From the NCBI GenBank assembly GCA_964017065.1, contig OZ024789.1, positions 12,145,356 through 12,209,355 on the forward strand: DNA of 64,000 nucleotides. Reading direction: 5' to 3'. Origin of the DNA: Haliclona indistincta. Lineage: Eukaryota > Porifera > Demospongiae > Haplosclerida > Chalinidae. The notes under the pieces were generated by a model that was given only the letters and a program-made list of their open reading frames with translations, did not search any database and had not been told where the DNA came from. A program made the position numbers and the translations under genes. Below are positions 31,395 through 42,689 of this stretch, in pieces; the stretch's first letter is position 1; every line of letters begins with the position of its first letter.

Positions 31395-31757
31395 ATGGCG
31401 GACACGTTGGAAGAGCTCCGCAGTGATGCTGGACTACGGGAGCTACTCACTGCCTACTCCATCACTCAGCCGGTGACTCCCTCTACCCGCAGTCTACTCA
31501 TTAGGAAGCTGATACGACAGATGAGTGCAGAGCCGCGTCAAGACGACACTGCCCGCACGACACTAGCTAGTCCAGTAGCTGCAGCTCAGCTAGCTCGACC
31601 AGAGGATGGTACAGGTGTACTAATGGACGGCACTGCCAGTTCTCCCTACTATGGCTCTAAAGCAGAGGCGCTGGTAGCTGTAAAGAGTCTTCCACCAGGA
31701 GTACGGTTACCATAGTGGAGTCTGCACCAGCTGCCAGCCTGACACAGGATGAGGTGG
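31395..31757 (+). pseudogene. LEM-domain open frame fused to GRP94 exon 3, unit D
   Basis: Starts MADTLEELRSDAGLRELL and continues through the LEM-type helix-turn-helix (YSITQPVTPSTRSLLIRKLI). The frame ends after 106 codons because of a 1-bp loss near 31707 compared with unit C (C reads FTIVES, D reads a stop). Beyond that, at about 31757, the sequence switches directly into GRP94 exon 3, skipping the 3' part of the LEM exon, GRP94 exons 1-2 and their introns. LEM proteins bind BAF/chromatin at the nuclear lamina. The N-terminal fragment could still be expressed, but the full product is lost. Confidence 0.7.
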
Positions 31758-31874
31758 ATCAAGGTGGATGGACTGAGTGTAGCGGCGATGAAGGAACTAA
31801 GAGACAAGGCAGAGAAATTCACATTCCAAGCTGAAATGAACCATAATATTATGATGAAACTCATCATTAACTCA

Positions 31875-33648
31875 CCCACTCACTCACTCACTCACTCACC
31901 AATCACTGGTAGTAGTTCATTCTCAGCATGTGTCAATAGTGCGTGATACAGATCAATCGCTCGATCATTAATCACATTATGATACTCCGATAGCTCGAAA
32001 CTCGTCAAACAGGAATCTAGTAATGAGACAGCAGTTGTCTGTTTTTGACTGAGACTCAAAGTGGTTCAGTCTGGGATCAGATTGCAGATTATGTTCCTTA
32101 ATGATGTGATGTGATTGGTTGTGCAGGCGCTGCAAATTTGTGGCGATCTTATTCAAAAGTGTCCCAAAATCTCATCTTATGCTCTCTCCATTGTGCTGGA
32201 ATCTCTCAGGTCTGTGTTATACACAAAACACTCTGTATACCGTCAGCTTATCAGTCAAGGAGCTTACAACTTGAAAAATATCGCAGGGTAGTAAAACAAA
32301 TAATAATTTGCCGTTTTGTACTTTGCTTTATTGACGGCATCTCGTCAATTTTGGATTAGGGTGGTTTTGTTTCTGGTCTCCCACTACCCAATAGTGTGTT
32401 AGTGGTTGGTCCATCAATTAGTGAGCTTGCTGTAACAGCTCCTGCACCTGTATAAATTATTCTTGACTGAAAAAGGTCAGGTCTTACAAATTCTTTTCTT
32501 ATTGTTGCACATGACTAACACATAATTATTTGACATACACTCAAACCTTGAACCTATCAGTACAGTGTCATCAGTATCAGCTTGACAACAGTGGCCAGGT
32601 TTGATAACTCAGCAGTGTATGTAGAAGTGATCTTTCATGGTGTGGTTTCTTTCTTTGTAGAACGTTTGCCCAAGTTGAGACATGTCTCCTGTAGAAGAGA
32701 CAGTAGTAATGTGAGTATCAGCTGACTATCATGTGACTAGCATGTGATTGACATGTGACTTTTTGTAAATAGGGCTTACTGAGTGATCAGGTTGACTTTG
32801 TACCAGACTCTAAGCTATTCGAATACGTGTTCGTAATGGGACTAAAGGAGACAACGAAAGGTGTGTTTGATCCAAAATCAACCAGGCACCTATAGGAACT
32901 TGTTATCTAAATATCAAGAAGGAAATCCAACAGGTATGAGCCTGCGTGGACAGAACACATTTGAGCTGTTGGACATGCAGTCTACAAAGAGAATTACTGA
33001 GCACGTTATGTCACGACATGATCACAATCATTCACATTTGTATATTTCCGTCCACTATGGCTTGAGGGTTTGTTAGACAGTGGATATGATCTTCATGTTA
33101 TGACTCTAAATTATGTGTAACTGATTAGATGTAGTTCAACCCACTTCAAAGAGTGAGCATGTATTTTGTCATAATATTAAATAATCGCGATTTAGTGGTA
33201 CGTGAATGGTCAATATCATCAAAACACAAAATAGAATTATAGTTATCTACCAGGCACTATCATCTGTTTTAGATATTAGATACGATATTCATTCAGTGCC
33301 CATTCTGTGTGCGTAATAATTGTTGTGCGCAGCAAATAATGAAATAAGGTGCCCACCTCCTTAGTATGCTCTAATTTTAGGAATTGAACAACACACCTGC
33401 TTTATTGTTCACGGATTCTATTATATTCTCGTCTAATTTGAATGAATACTACATGTTAGCAAATTTAATTTACACGAATTGTACCACATGTGACAAAATA
33501 CCAGCTCTACGGTAACCTTACTACCATGTGGAGTTTATCCTTTGTCATTTATTTTGAGCTTACAATCATCAATTTTTTGTTGTAGGGAGCAAATTTATTT
33601 TGTTTTCAAATTTTTAATTACTGTAATCTTTCACATGCAGGGGTTCGA
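31875..33648. other. Insertion inside GRP94 exon 3 of copy D, with gene-like fragments
   Basis: Foreign sequence between the two halves of exon 3. It contains exon-like stretches with plausible splice sites: near 32125-32209 (ALQICGDLIQKCPKISSY then a GT), and 32773-32860 (GLLSDQVDFVPDSKLFEYVF then VMGLKE). The latter faintly resembles the LFEYF-VVGL start of a DENN domain. I do not assign it with confidence. No terminal repeats were found, so this could be a captured genomic segment. Confidence 0.45.
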
Positions 33649-34307
33649 TCACTCTATCGTAACAAGGAGGTGAGGCGGTGGGTGTGATCACCACACCTAT
33701 CATGTGTCTCTTTCTTAGATTTTCTTGCGTGAGATGATTTCCAATTCTTCAGATGGTCTGGACAAGATTCGATTTCTCTCTCTCTCTCACTGACAAATCA
33801 GCTCTTAGCGCCACTGATGAGCTTTCTGTGAAGATAAAGGTTCGTGAGTGAGTAAGTCTTGTACTAGGGATTGGCTGTGAACCAACATACTTCCTAGCCT
33901 CGTTCATCACTGACCACTAGAGGTTCAGGTTGGGCCTGCCGTGAGAGGCATAGTCAGTGCTGCTGTGAGCTGCAGCTAGGTCCATTGCTTGTGTGTTAGT
34001 GCACTAGGTATCTCCACCCAGAGCTCATGTGGTCTCTGTGGATGATCGTCACATCAGTGCTATATTAGTACGGCATGTCTCAGGCATAGTTGGTCACTGA
34101 CTAGCATATTGTACTCCTTGACCTGGATACAGCTGCTACATGTTGAAAATACTTTAGAAACCTACTCATTTCTTTGAAACTGGTTGAAAGTGAAACCTCA
34201 ATATTATCATTGTTTTGTAATCATTGTGGTTATTTCCTGTCTTTCATCACAATAGGCTGACAAGGAAACAAGATCTATTCATGTCACAGACACTGGAATA
34301 GGTTAAT

Positions 34308-34409
34308 ACACACACACACACACACACACATGCACACACACACACACACACATGCACACACACTGACACACACACACACGCACACGCACACACACACACA
34401 CACACTAAA
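34308..34409. repeat. CA microsatellite
   Basis: An interrupted (CA)n run in intron 5 of GRP94 copy D. Confidence 0.95.
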
Positions 34410-35100
34410 TCTCATTCACTCACTCATCTTTCTGTTTGTTTGCAGGAATGACTAAACGTAATCTTGAGCAGAATCTTGGTACAATCGCTAAATCCGGTAC
34501 AACAGAGTTCATGGAAAAGCTACAACAAGCTTCATCACAATCGGCGGCAAGCGATCTGATTGGTCAATTTGGTGTTGGTTTCTACTCTTCATTCCTTGGT
34601 AAAAAAAAAAACTTATTTAATCATCTTAATATCTTTCATCTCTTTGTCTAGTTTTTTAAATGTATCAGGAAAGTTATTCAAAAGCAATCTGTTGACATAA
34701 TAGCACTTTGTACTGATGATGCAAATGCAAATGAAAAAATAAATAAAAGTGAAGGCAGATAGTTGCTGATAGTTTTTCACTTTTATTTATAAAAATAAAT
34801 AAAAGTGAAGGCAGATAGTTTCTCTTTGTCTATAGTTGCTGATCGTGTACATCTAAACACAATGATGATGAACAGTATATTTGGGAGTCAGACTCTGCTT
34901 CATTTTCGATCGTGAAGGATCCTCGCGGCAACACACTCAAGCGTGGAACCACCATCTCTATCTTCTTGAAGGAGGAGGCACAAGAGTTCATGGAGGAGGA
35001 GAAACTGAAGGAGCTAGCAAGTACAGTCAGTTCATCAACTTCCCCATCTACCTCTGGGATAGCAAGGTGGGTGGAGCTAATACTGTCAACTAGCTTCCAT

Positions 35101-35955
35101 CATAGATTTATGAGACTACGTAACTGGGATTGGAAACGGTGCCTGTGCGTTGAAACACTCCACGTCCGTTGCCATGCTAGGGCGGACTTGCAATAAATTA
35201 TATGGCTGTCAGCTGCGCAGCAACGGTCAAACGACAAACACTTAAAGGAGACACCTACACACACAGCAGATGCTTGTTTGTGAGCTGATAGAAGCTTGAG
35301 CGATTTTTCGTACTGTAACAGGCCTTTTTGTCTTGAAACGAACAAGAAAGCCGGTATTTCACAGGCACACTGAATGCTACAATCAAATGCATCAATGGTA
35401 CTATCCATTCAGTTGTATGGAACAATTTCCGATCTTTTGAACTGCAAGGCTGTCTTGGCTCCCAGTTGCTTGGTATTGTCCCAAAAGGGATTCCCGTGAA
35501 TCAACTAAAAACAGCTAAATTCTCTACTCTAGCGACAATTTTGTTCTACACAAATTGCTAATGCAGCCAAATACTACACTACTTTATACAGCAGGCATTG
35601 GTTGACACTTAGAAACAACCAAGTAAACCACCAAGTAAACCACCAGAAGCTTCAGTGACTCACAGGAGGGATCCCTGCAAACGCACTGTCTGTTTGGAGA
35701 TGAAAAACTGCACGCAAAAGACTCTTTCAAAGCGATCTCGATTTTAAGCTTTTACCATCACCGAGAAGAGAGCGCATTGAGTCTGAAAAGCTGGTTGGAT
35801 TTCTTGAAGCGCCTTCAGCTTTCCAGCAAATGAGTCACAAAGGCGAAAAATCAGCTTTTTCGATCGGACACGGAGTGATTCACGAGGTTTGTACGCGTTG
35901 CTATTGATATCACAACGTCATTTCCAATCCCGGTTACGTAGTCTCATAAATCTAT
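35101..35955. mobile_element. 855-bp element with 36-bp TIRs and 8-bp target duplication
   Basis: Begins catagatttatgagactacg and ends with the reverse complement, with one mismatch in about 36 bp. It is flanked by gcttccat on both sides (35093-35100 and 35956-35963), and copy C has no insert in intron 7. The 8-bp duplication and CA-start fit P or hAT superfamilies. It has no convincing transposase, so it is probably non-autonomous. Confidence 0.88.
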
Positions 35956-36994
35956 GCTTCCATACACATGTTATGTACTATATTATTATCATTAGACTGA
36001 GACAGTAGAGGAACCAGTTGATGAGGAAGAAGCTAAGGAAGACAAACCAGAAGAAGCTAAGGAGAACAAGGGTAGTGATGATGACGCTACTGTAGAGGAA
36101 GAGAAAGAGGACAAACCCAAAACAAAGAAGGTGTGGCTAGATATTAATAGCTGAATTCAATGATCGCACTATAGGTTGAGAAGACAACATGGGACTGGGT
36201 ACTCATGAATGATACTAAACCACTCTGGTTGAGATCGTGAGTCACTGACTTCCTCTTCCTCCCTCCCTCCCTCTCCCTCTCTCACTCACTCACTCACTCA
36301 CTCACTTGTAGACCAAAAGAGGTTACTGAGGAGGAATATTCCAAATTTTACAAATCATTCTCAAAGGTACACTAGACCTGTGCTAACGTTGCTTGTGTAT
36401 TCATCTCTGCTGATCCAGGACTCACAAACCCCACTAGCTAAGATCCATTTCACAGCTGAAGGAGAGGTGACATTCAGAGCTATCCTCTTCGTACCGACAG
36501 TAAGTAACTCCCATCATCACTACTGTCACACCATTTCCATCACAGACCGCACCTCATGACATGTTCAACAACTACGCTAAATCATCTGACAAGATCAAGA
36601 TGTACGTCAGACGTGTGTTCATCACAGACGATTTCAAGGATCTTATGCCACGATACCTTGGATTCATTTGTGGAGTGGTCAGTAAAAAATTTATTAGTCA
36701 CCAAAATTTTATGTTGCTGATTTCAATTTTTTGAATGATTGCCCATTCAAAATTTTTATGGTCGTCAATTTTAATCTTTGTATGCAGTAAAATTTATGTT
36801 CATTGTCCTAATTTTTGATAGGTCGATTCTGATGATCTCCCACTAAATGTCTCTCGTGAGACACTCCAGCAACACAAGCTGTTGAAAATGGTGAAGAAGA
36901 AGCTGGTTAGGAAAGCCCTGGACATGATGAAGAAAATGGACAAAGAGACTTATGACAAGTTCTGGAAGGTAAGAAACAAACCATCTCTCTTCAT

Positions 36995-37033
36995 TAATCT
37001 CTCTCTCTCTTTCTCTCTCTCTCTCACTCTCTC

Positions 37034-37101
<68 letters not shown>
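36995..37101. repeat. CT microsatellite adjoining a splice acceptor
   Basis: (CT)n runs right up to the cag acceptor of exon 14 in GRP94 copy D. Copies B and C have only a short pyrimidine tract there. Confidence 0.95.
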
Positions 37102-37103
<2 letters not shown>

Positions 37104-38652
37104 GAGTTCAGCACTAATCTGAAGCTTGGTGTAGTTGAGGATTTCACTAACAAGGGTCGTATTGCTAAGCTGCTTCGATTCCAGTCCTCTAATGGTCCAG
37201 AATCACTCACATCACTGGACGAGTACATTGAGAGAATGAAGGAAAAACAAGAACACATCTACTTCATGTCTGCTACCAGCAGGAAAGAGGTGGGTGTGGT
37301 CATGACATCATCATTGTACTATTTATAGATTTTGTTCATATTAGGCCGAGGCGTCACCTTTTGTTGAGCGTCCATTGCGCAAAGGTTATGAAGTGCTGTA
37401 TTTAACGGACGCAGTTGATGAATACTGCTTGCAAGCTTTACCGGAATACGAGGGAAAGAAATTTCAGAATGTAGCAAAGGAAGGATTAGAGTATTCAGAC
37501 GAGGGAGAGAAGGACAAGAAGAACTTAGAGAGCATGCAAGAGAGCTTTAAACCACTGACAAAATGGCTGGAGGAGACTGCCCTCAAGGGAATGGTATGAA
37601 CAATAGGATACTGAAGGAGAGTGTGTTCATTCTCTCACAGATTCAGAAAGCAACTGTGTCTAATAGATTGAGTACCTCACCTTGTGTGCTGGTAGCTAGC
37701 CAGTATGGATGGTCTGGTAACATGGAGCGAATCATGAAGGCACAGGCTTACCAACAAGCAAAGGATATTGACTCAGAGTGAGATAGAGATGAGAGAGAGA
37801 GAGTGTGTGAAAGAGAATAAATTGTTCTCACACATAATCCGATCATCGTAACGATGCTTTTCTCTATCTCTCAGATGGTATGTGACTCAGAAGAAGACAC
37901 TAGAGATCAATCCTCGCCATCCTCTTGTCAAGGAGTTACAGCGTCGTGTTGAGAAGGATGAGAGCGATGAGACAACTGTTGATCTTGCTCGAGTGATGTT
38001 TGACACAGCCATATTAAGATCAGGCTACACTCTGCCGGACTCAAGCTCTTTCGCTGGTCGTATTGAGAGAATGCTTCGACTGAGTGTAGGCGTGGACTCT
38101 GATGCACCTGTAAGCTCCTCCCACTGTCACTAACCTCACCTTCCCACTATCACAGGTCGAGGAGGAGGTGTTCACTCAAGAAGACGATGAAGAAGAGGAG
38201 GAGGAGGAAGTAGAGGCGGAGCCAAAGGTTGAGGAAGCCACACCTCTTCCTGAATCAGTCAAGGCAGAGCCTACGGTGAGTCTTATCATGTAGCACTAAA
38301 GTGATCGTTTCTTTGTGAATGATTGCTGCCTTGTTTCAAGCAAGGTTATGATTAAACTGCAAGGTTATGATTAAACTAGCATGAGCTGTCAAACAGTATA
38401 CTGCCTGTACGTAAGAGATTACTAGAATGTACAGCAGGTTTACTGAGATATACAGTGTTTTACTGAGGTATCCTGATCTCTTTCCCTCAGTCTGAGGAAC
38501 CAGCTACCAAAGATGAGCTGTAGAGCACACACACCAGTCGAGTGAAGGAGAAGAGACTTTAGAAGATTCTGTATTCAATTAATTTTTAGTACAAGCAATT
38601 TTTGTAAATAAATTACATCTCATTAATACATGAACATAGCTTGTTATGAATG

Positions 38653-39048
38653 AACAAGAAATTAAAAAGATTTCTATCGAAATCAAAAGGATGTAGTGAT
38701 GAAGAAATCTACCACTGGTTCACAATGTAAACCAACAAGAAACAAGCATAGAATGGTAACACGATTGACTTGCTAACAGACCATAGATCCCTACATCAGT
38801 GGCTGCTGTGGCCAGACTATAGCTAGTTAAGCTATTTACTGTTGACTGACACTTTGAATAGAATTCAGCTTGTGACAAAATATTGATCTTATGTACAGCC
38901 ACTGATGTAGGGATCTATGGTCTGTTAGCAAGTCAATCGTGTTACCATTCTATGCTTGTTTCTTGTTGGTTTACATTGTGAACCAGTGGTAGATTTCTTC
39001 ATCACTACATCCTTTTGATTTCGATAGAAATCTTTTTAATTTCTTGTT
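38653..39048. repeat. Perfect 153-bp inverted repeat with 90-bp spacer
   Basis: 38653-38805 and 38896-39048 are exact reverse complements as far as I can read base by base. Transcription would yield a long hairpin. Such perfection implies a very recent foldback element, or possibly an assembly artefact. Confidence 0.93.
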
Positions 39049-39868
39049 TGTGTCCTTTTTTTCTTTTTAGTGAAGTGCAGTTCAATATCATGCATGTATG
39101 GAGAAGTCTTTGTTTCCACCATTAGTTTAGTATTCCTGTTGTTGATGGCTTTTCTTAAACTTATAGCTAAAATTGTTAAGCTGTGCATTCAGTGCAAACG
39201 AGCCCCGCCCACACTTGTTTGTAGACCTATAGTACGGCGGTTATAATTATCTGGCAAGTGCAGAATGGCGATCCTACACGAGATTACCGTTCTTCGAAGA
39301 CTCCAGACAAATGCCGGGTGTGTGTTCTCCGTGATAGTGATCCACACGGCGCAGCGATACTTTTAGCTGCTTGGTCACGTGCGCTACACATTGCTTGGTC
39401 ACGTGCGTATTGCGCAATCACAATAATGGCGTCTAACACTTAGCTGACAATGGATCACGATCGAGAAATCGCGGAACTTTGATCGCCGTTACGCTAAAAA
39501 CAAAGCTCAAAAGGCACATGCCAGGAGAATTTCACGACTGTTCGTGGATGTTTTGGTCTCGGCACTGCTCGCATAAAGGCGCTAGGCGAGTGGAAGAAAG
39601 AAAGAAAGAAGAAAGAAAGAAGAAAACGAAGATGACGAAACTCGATTTTCACCGTTTCCAGGTTCGTCACTTTAGTAACAATTTCGAGCAATCTCCTTGC
39701 TACTGTAAGATGGGGCAACGCCAGAGAGCAGATATAAGTGTCTAAAGACGTATAAAATTCAACACCAGGCGAAATATCAGCGTTTGAACGCTAATACATT
39801 GTATGTAGCCGCCATCTTGTTTTCTCGTTCATCCCTACATAGGGAGAGACACTACCGTGTCTCCCTAA
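38654..39868. mobile_element. 1.2-kb insertion in the GRP94 copy D 3' flank, starting with a palindrome
   Basis: Units B and C read gttatgaatgaatgaggcta without interruption here. In D the sequence is split after tgaatga and resumes at aatgaggctac, consistent with a short aatga duplication. The left third is a giant palindrome (38653-39048). The rest (39049-39868) has no recognised coding sequence and no matching inverted end, so it may be a nested or composite element. Confidence 0.6.
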
Positions 39869-41547
39869 TGAGGCTACAAGTGAAGATGAAGTGTGTAATC
39901 TGTGATATAGCTATAGTCAATTATAGTACATCAAGGTATGATGGTGGATGCAGTGACTGACTAGCATTGAGCTATACCTCATGATTAATCATTGTTGGTC
40001 GTTGATCTGAGTCTTTTCTAGGTAATCCTGAATAATCATGTAACACGTATACAGCAAACGCAGGCTAGTGTCACTGCATAAACCAGAGTTTAATATGTAG
40101 CCTTTTACATGTACATCTGTGTACTTCACTTGCACTGTCCTATTGCAAGCCCCAATGTTTAGAACTGCATCTCTAGATCTCTGGTGCAAAAGTAGTATTA
40201 ATGTGTATCTTTAATACACAAACTAAGAGCTACATGTAATACAGGAACTTGTAAATACTATAATCAATGAGTGACTGAGTTATTCAGTGATGTGTGGAAT
40301 TAATGCTAACTAGCTGAAGTAATAAATGTAATAAAGGCAATACAAATGTCCAGTGCCTTTTTGTCTGCAATCCACTTCTCATACTTATGTTGCACTTCCT
40401 GTGTGCTCAGAATAACCTGTATGCAATGCAACCACGCAGGAAGTCTGCACCCATTAGCAGCTTACCTGGAGCATCTGCTAAATAATCCGCTTGTACTCCA
40501 GCTTCAACCACACACCTTGGTTTTGTAGAGACGGGGAAGGCTAGATCTACGTATCTACTGAGAACTGATTTTAATATCAAACAGAACTGTACAACTGACA
40601 TGTGGTATATACTATAATTTATAATGAGTGAGAAAGCACATGGTAATGGAGAATGTTCTAGATGATTGTAAATGGTTAGCACATGATAAGAGTGTGTGAA
40701 CTGTTGTTACAAATTGAAAGTATAAGTAAACTATGGTTACTGGTTACAAAGATGAAAGCTAAGGTTACAATGATGAATATTAATAAGTTGCATAGGTCAC
40801 TACAGTTTGATAGCTACAGTATAGTGAGCTACTAGCAGCAGCTGTGAGCTGGGCAGCATCACTCACCATTTTCTTGATTGCCAGCACTGAGTGAGAGTTC
40901 CTGTTTGTGAAGCAGTTGTTTGTAGCTGATTTTCAGTTGATCAACTGTGGAATACAGTAACAAGTGCTAGATACATTAATCACTCACTCTAATACTCACA
41001 TTTCTCTAGCATCAGTTGACCATCACTTTCCAACATTGAGATCTGTTGATCTTTAGCATAGACCATTCCCTTGGTTTGCTCCAATACCCTTAGAAGCTCT
41101 TGCTGTTCCTCCTCACTAGCTGTCAGCTTGGTCTCACTAGCTGTCAGCTTGGTCTCATACTCATGGATGACTATCACAGTGTGCATACAGTGAGATGCAG
41201 AGCTGCAGTATAGAGATACTCACCATCTGCAGTGAGGTCCACCTGTGTGGTCACATCACTTGCTAGCTTAGTCTGTGCAGCTACAATGAGAACACATTCC
41301 ACATGCAGGCTCCTCCCATCATAGTCTACTTACCCTTTTGTTGCAGTTTCTCTAGCAGCTCTTGTTGCTGTTCATAGTCGTCTCTGCTAGCAGCCATCTT
41401 CTTCTGCATGTCATACATATCATCCTCTAGTTTAGAGCACTTCTGATCCTTCTCATGTGAATCACGCTGAGCAGCATTGAGCTTTTCCATTAGCTCCTGC
41501 TCTTTCTTCTTGCAAAGTCGAAGACTGTCTTCATAAGCACGGATGAC

Positions 41548-41680
41548 TGAGAGAGAGAGGGGGAGGGAGGGAGAGTATGAGAGAGCGAAAGGGAGGGGGA
41601 GGGAGCGACGAAGAGAGAGAGGGAGGGAGGGAAGTAGAGAGGGTGAGAGAGTGGGAGGGAAGGTGAGAGGGAGGGTGAAA
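41548..41680. repeat. Short GA/GGGA purine repeat
   Basis: The counterpart of the large purine microsatellites of copies B and C, only about 130 bp long here, next to the nested transposon insertion. Confidence 0.85.
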
Positions 41681-41687
41681 GTAAAAG

Positions 41688-42689
41688 CAGTGGTGTAGGC
41701 AGGGGGGCAATTGCCCCCTTTTTGCTGACTTGGTAGATGAATTTAGTTATTATTCTTGCAGGGTTGTGACTATGTTGGCCACATAGTTGATTTAGTGCAA
41801 GCCACATGTAAACTAGCCTGTTTACACCAAGCAAACTGCTGTCTACACTAGATAAGTATTGAAATTAAGGTGGCGGGATACCAAAATTAATGATATTCAT
41901 GATTTTACTGGGTACTGTTATTTTCACGACAAGACTGAACTTGGTGGCTGCTTTTTGCACTCAGTCTTACTCGCGCTGTCTCTAGGACCTGATTAATGTA
42001 AGTTTCGAGCCTATGCTCCCCGCCGTCGCGAAGCTACAAGACCGACCATCGCGAGGAGGTTTGTGCAGTTTTTATCGAGTTGCATGCTAAACGAAGAGCT
42101 TACAGCTACATGAGCACGCTTACCACCCCAGGATCTAGGACTTCAAGGATGCTTTTTCGATATCTCTCTTTTGTTCGTAAGATACACGATCGAACGCCAA
42201 ACAGCCATGAGCAAGCGTCGCTAGCTCTGCACTCGAGAAGCGCGCAGCAAATCGGATCCTTGAATACCTGGAGAGACGATAGATGAACACACTGAAGAGT
42301 TCTTGGCCCAATACGATTCACATAGAAGTAGAAAAACTGCACACAAAATGGAGAGCAACAGTCTCCAAGCTCGCGATGGTCGGTCTTGTAGCTTCGCGAC
42401 GGCGGGAAGCATAGGCTCGAAACTTACATTAATCAGGTCCTAGAGACAGCGCGAGTAAGACTGAGTGCAAAAAGCAGCCACCAAGTTCAGTCTTGTCGTG
42501 AAAATAACAGTACCCAGTAAAATCATGAATATCATTAATTTTGGTATCCCGCCATCCCGCCACCACCGCCACCCAAATTGCACTAAAATAGCAATAAAAT
42601 TTCAAAATTTTTCTGGGGGAGGACCCCAGACCTCCCACTGTTTTTAAATAATTTGCCCCCTCATTTCAATCATCCTGCCTACACCCCTG
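41688..42689. mobile_element. 1.0-kb element with ggtgtaggcagg-type ends, containing a foldback
   Basis: The left end cagtggtgtaggcagg and the right end (reverse complement caggggtgtaggcagg) are similar inverted termini. aaaag follows the right end and precedes the left end, a possible 5-bp target duplication. Both ends lead into runs rich in GCCCCC/GGGGGC. Within it lies a second palindromic structure (41871-42554). No transposase recognised. Confidence 0.75.
41871..42554. repeat. 185-bp near-perfect inverted repeat with about 314-bp spacer
   Basis: 41871-42055 and 42370-42554 are reverse complements with one mismatch seen (near 42017). Probably a foldback element nested in the 1.0-kb element. 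Confidence 0.9.

Larger units (their letters stand above)
31758..38523 (+). pseudogene. HSP90B1-like: GRP94 (endoplasmin), copy D: disrupted 5' half, intact 3' half
   Basis: Exon 3 is split (31758-31874 and 33649-33669) by a 1.77-kb insertion. Other exons: 33719-33839, 34256-34301, 34446-34598, 34837-35065, 35996-36130, 36175-36236, 36312-36366, 36419-36499, 36546-36677, 36822-36968, 37104-37289, 37345-37593, 37641-37777, 37875-38109, 38156-38275 and 38491-38523. Exons 1-2 are deleted. Exon 4 has a 4-bp gain in a CT run, and exon 7 has 7-bp and 4-bp losses. Exons 5, 6 and 8-19 are open, ending in KDEL. Intron 7 carries an 855-bp transposon and intron 13 a CT microsatellite absent from B and C. 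It cannot encode a complete HSP90. Confidence 0.9.

Noticed and set aside
36882..37328. 148-codon frame joining GRP94 exons 13 and 14 through the CT repeat
   Set aside because: The intron happens to be open because of the CT run; splice sites at 36969 and 37103 match those of copies B and C.
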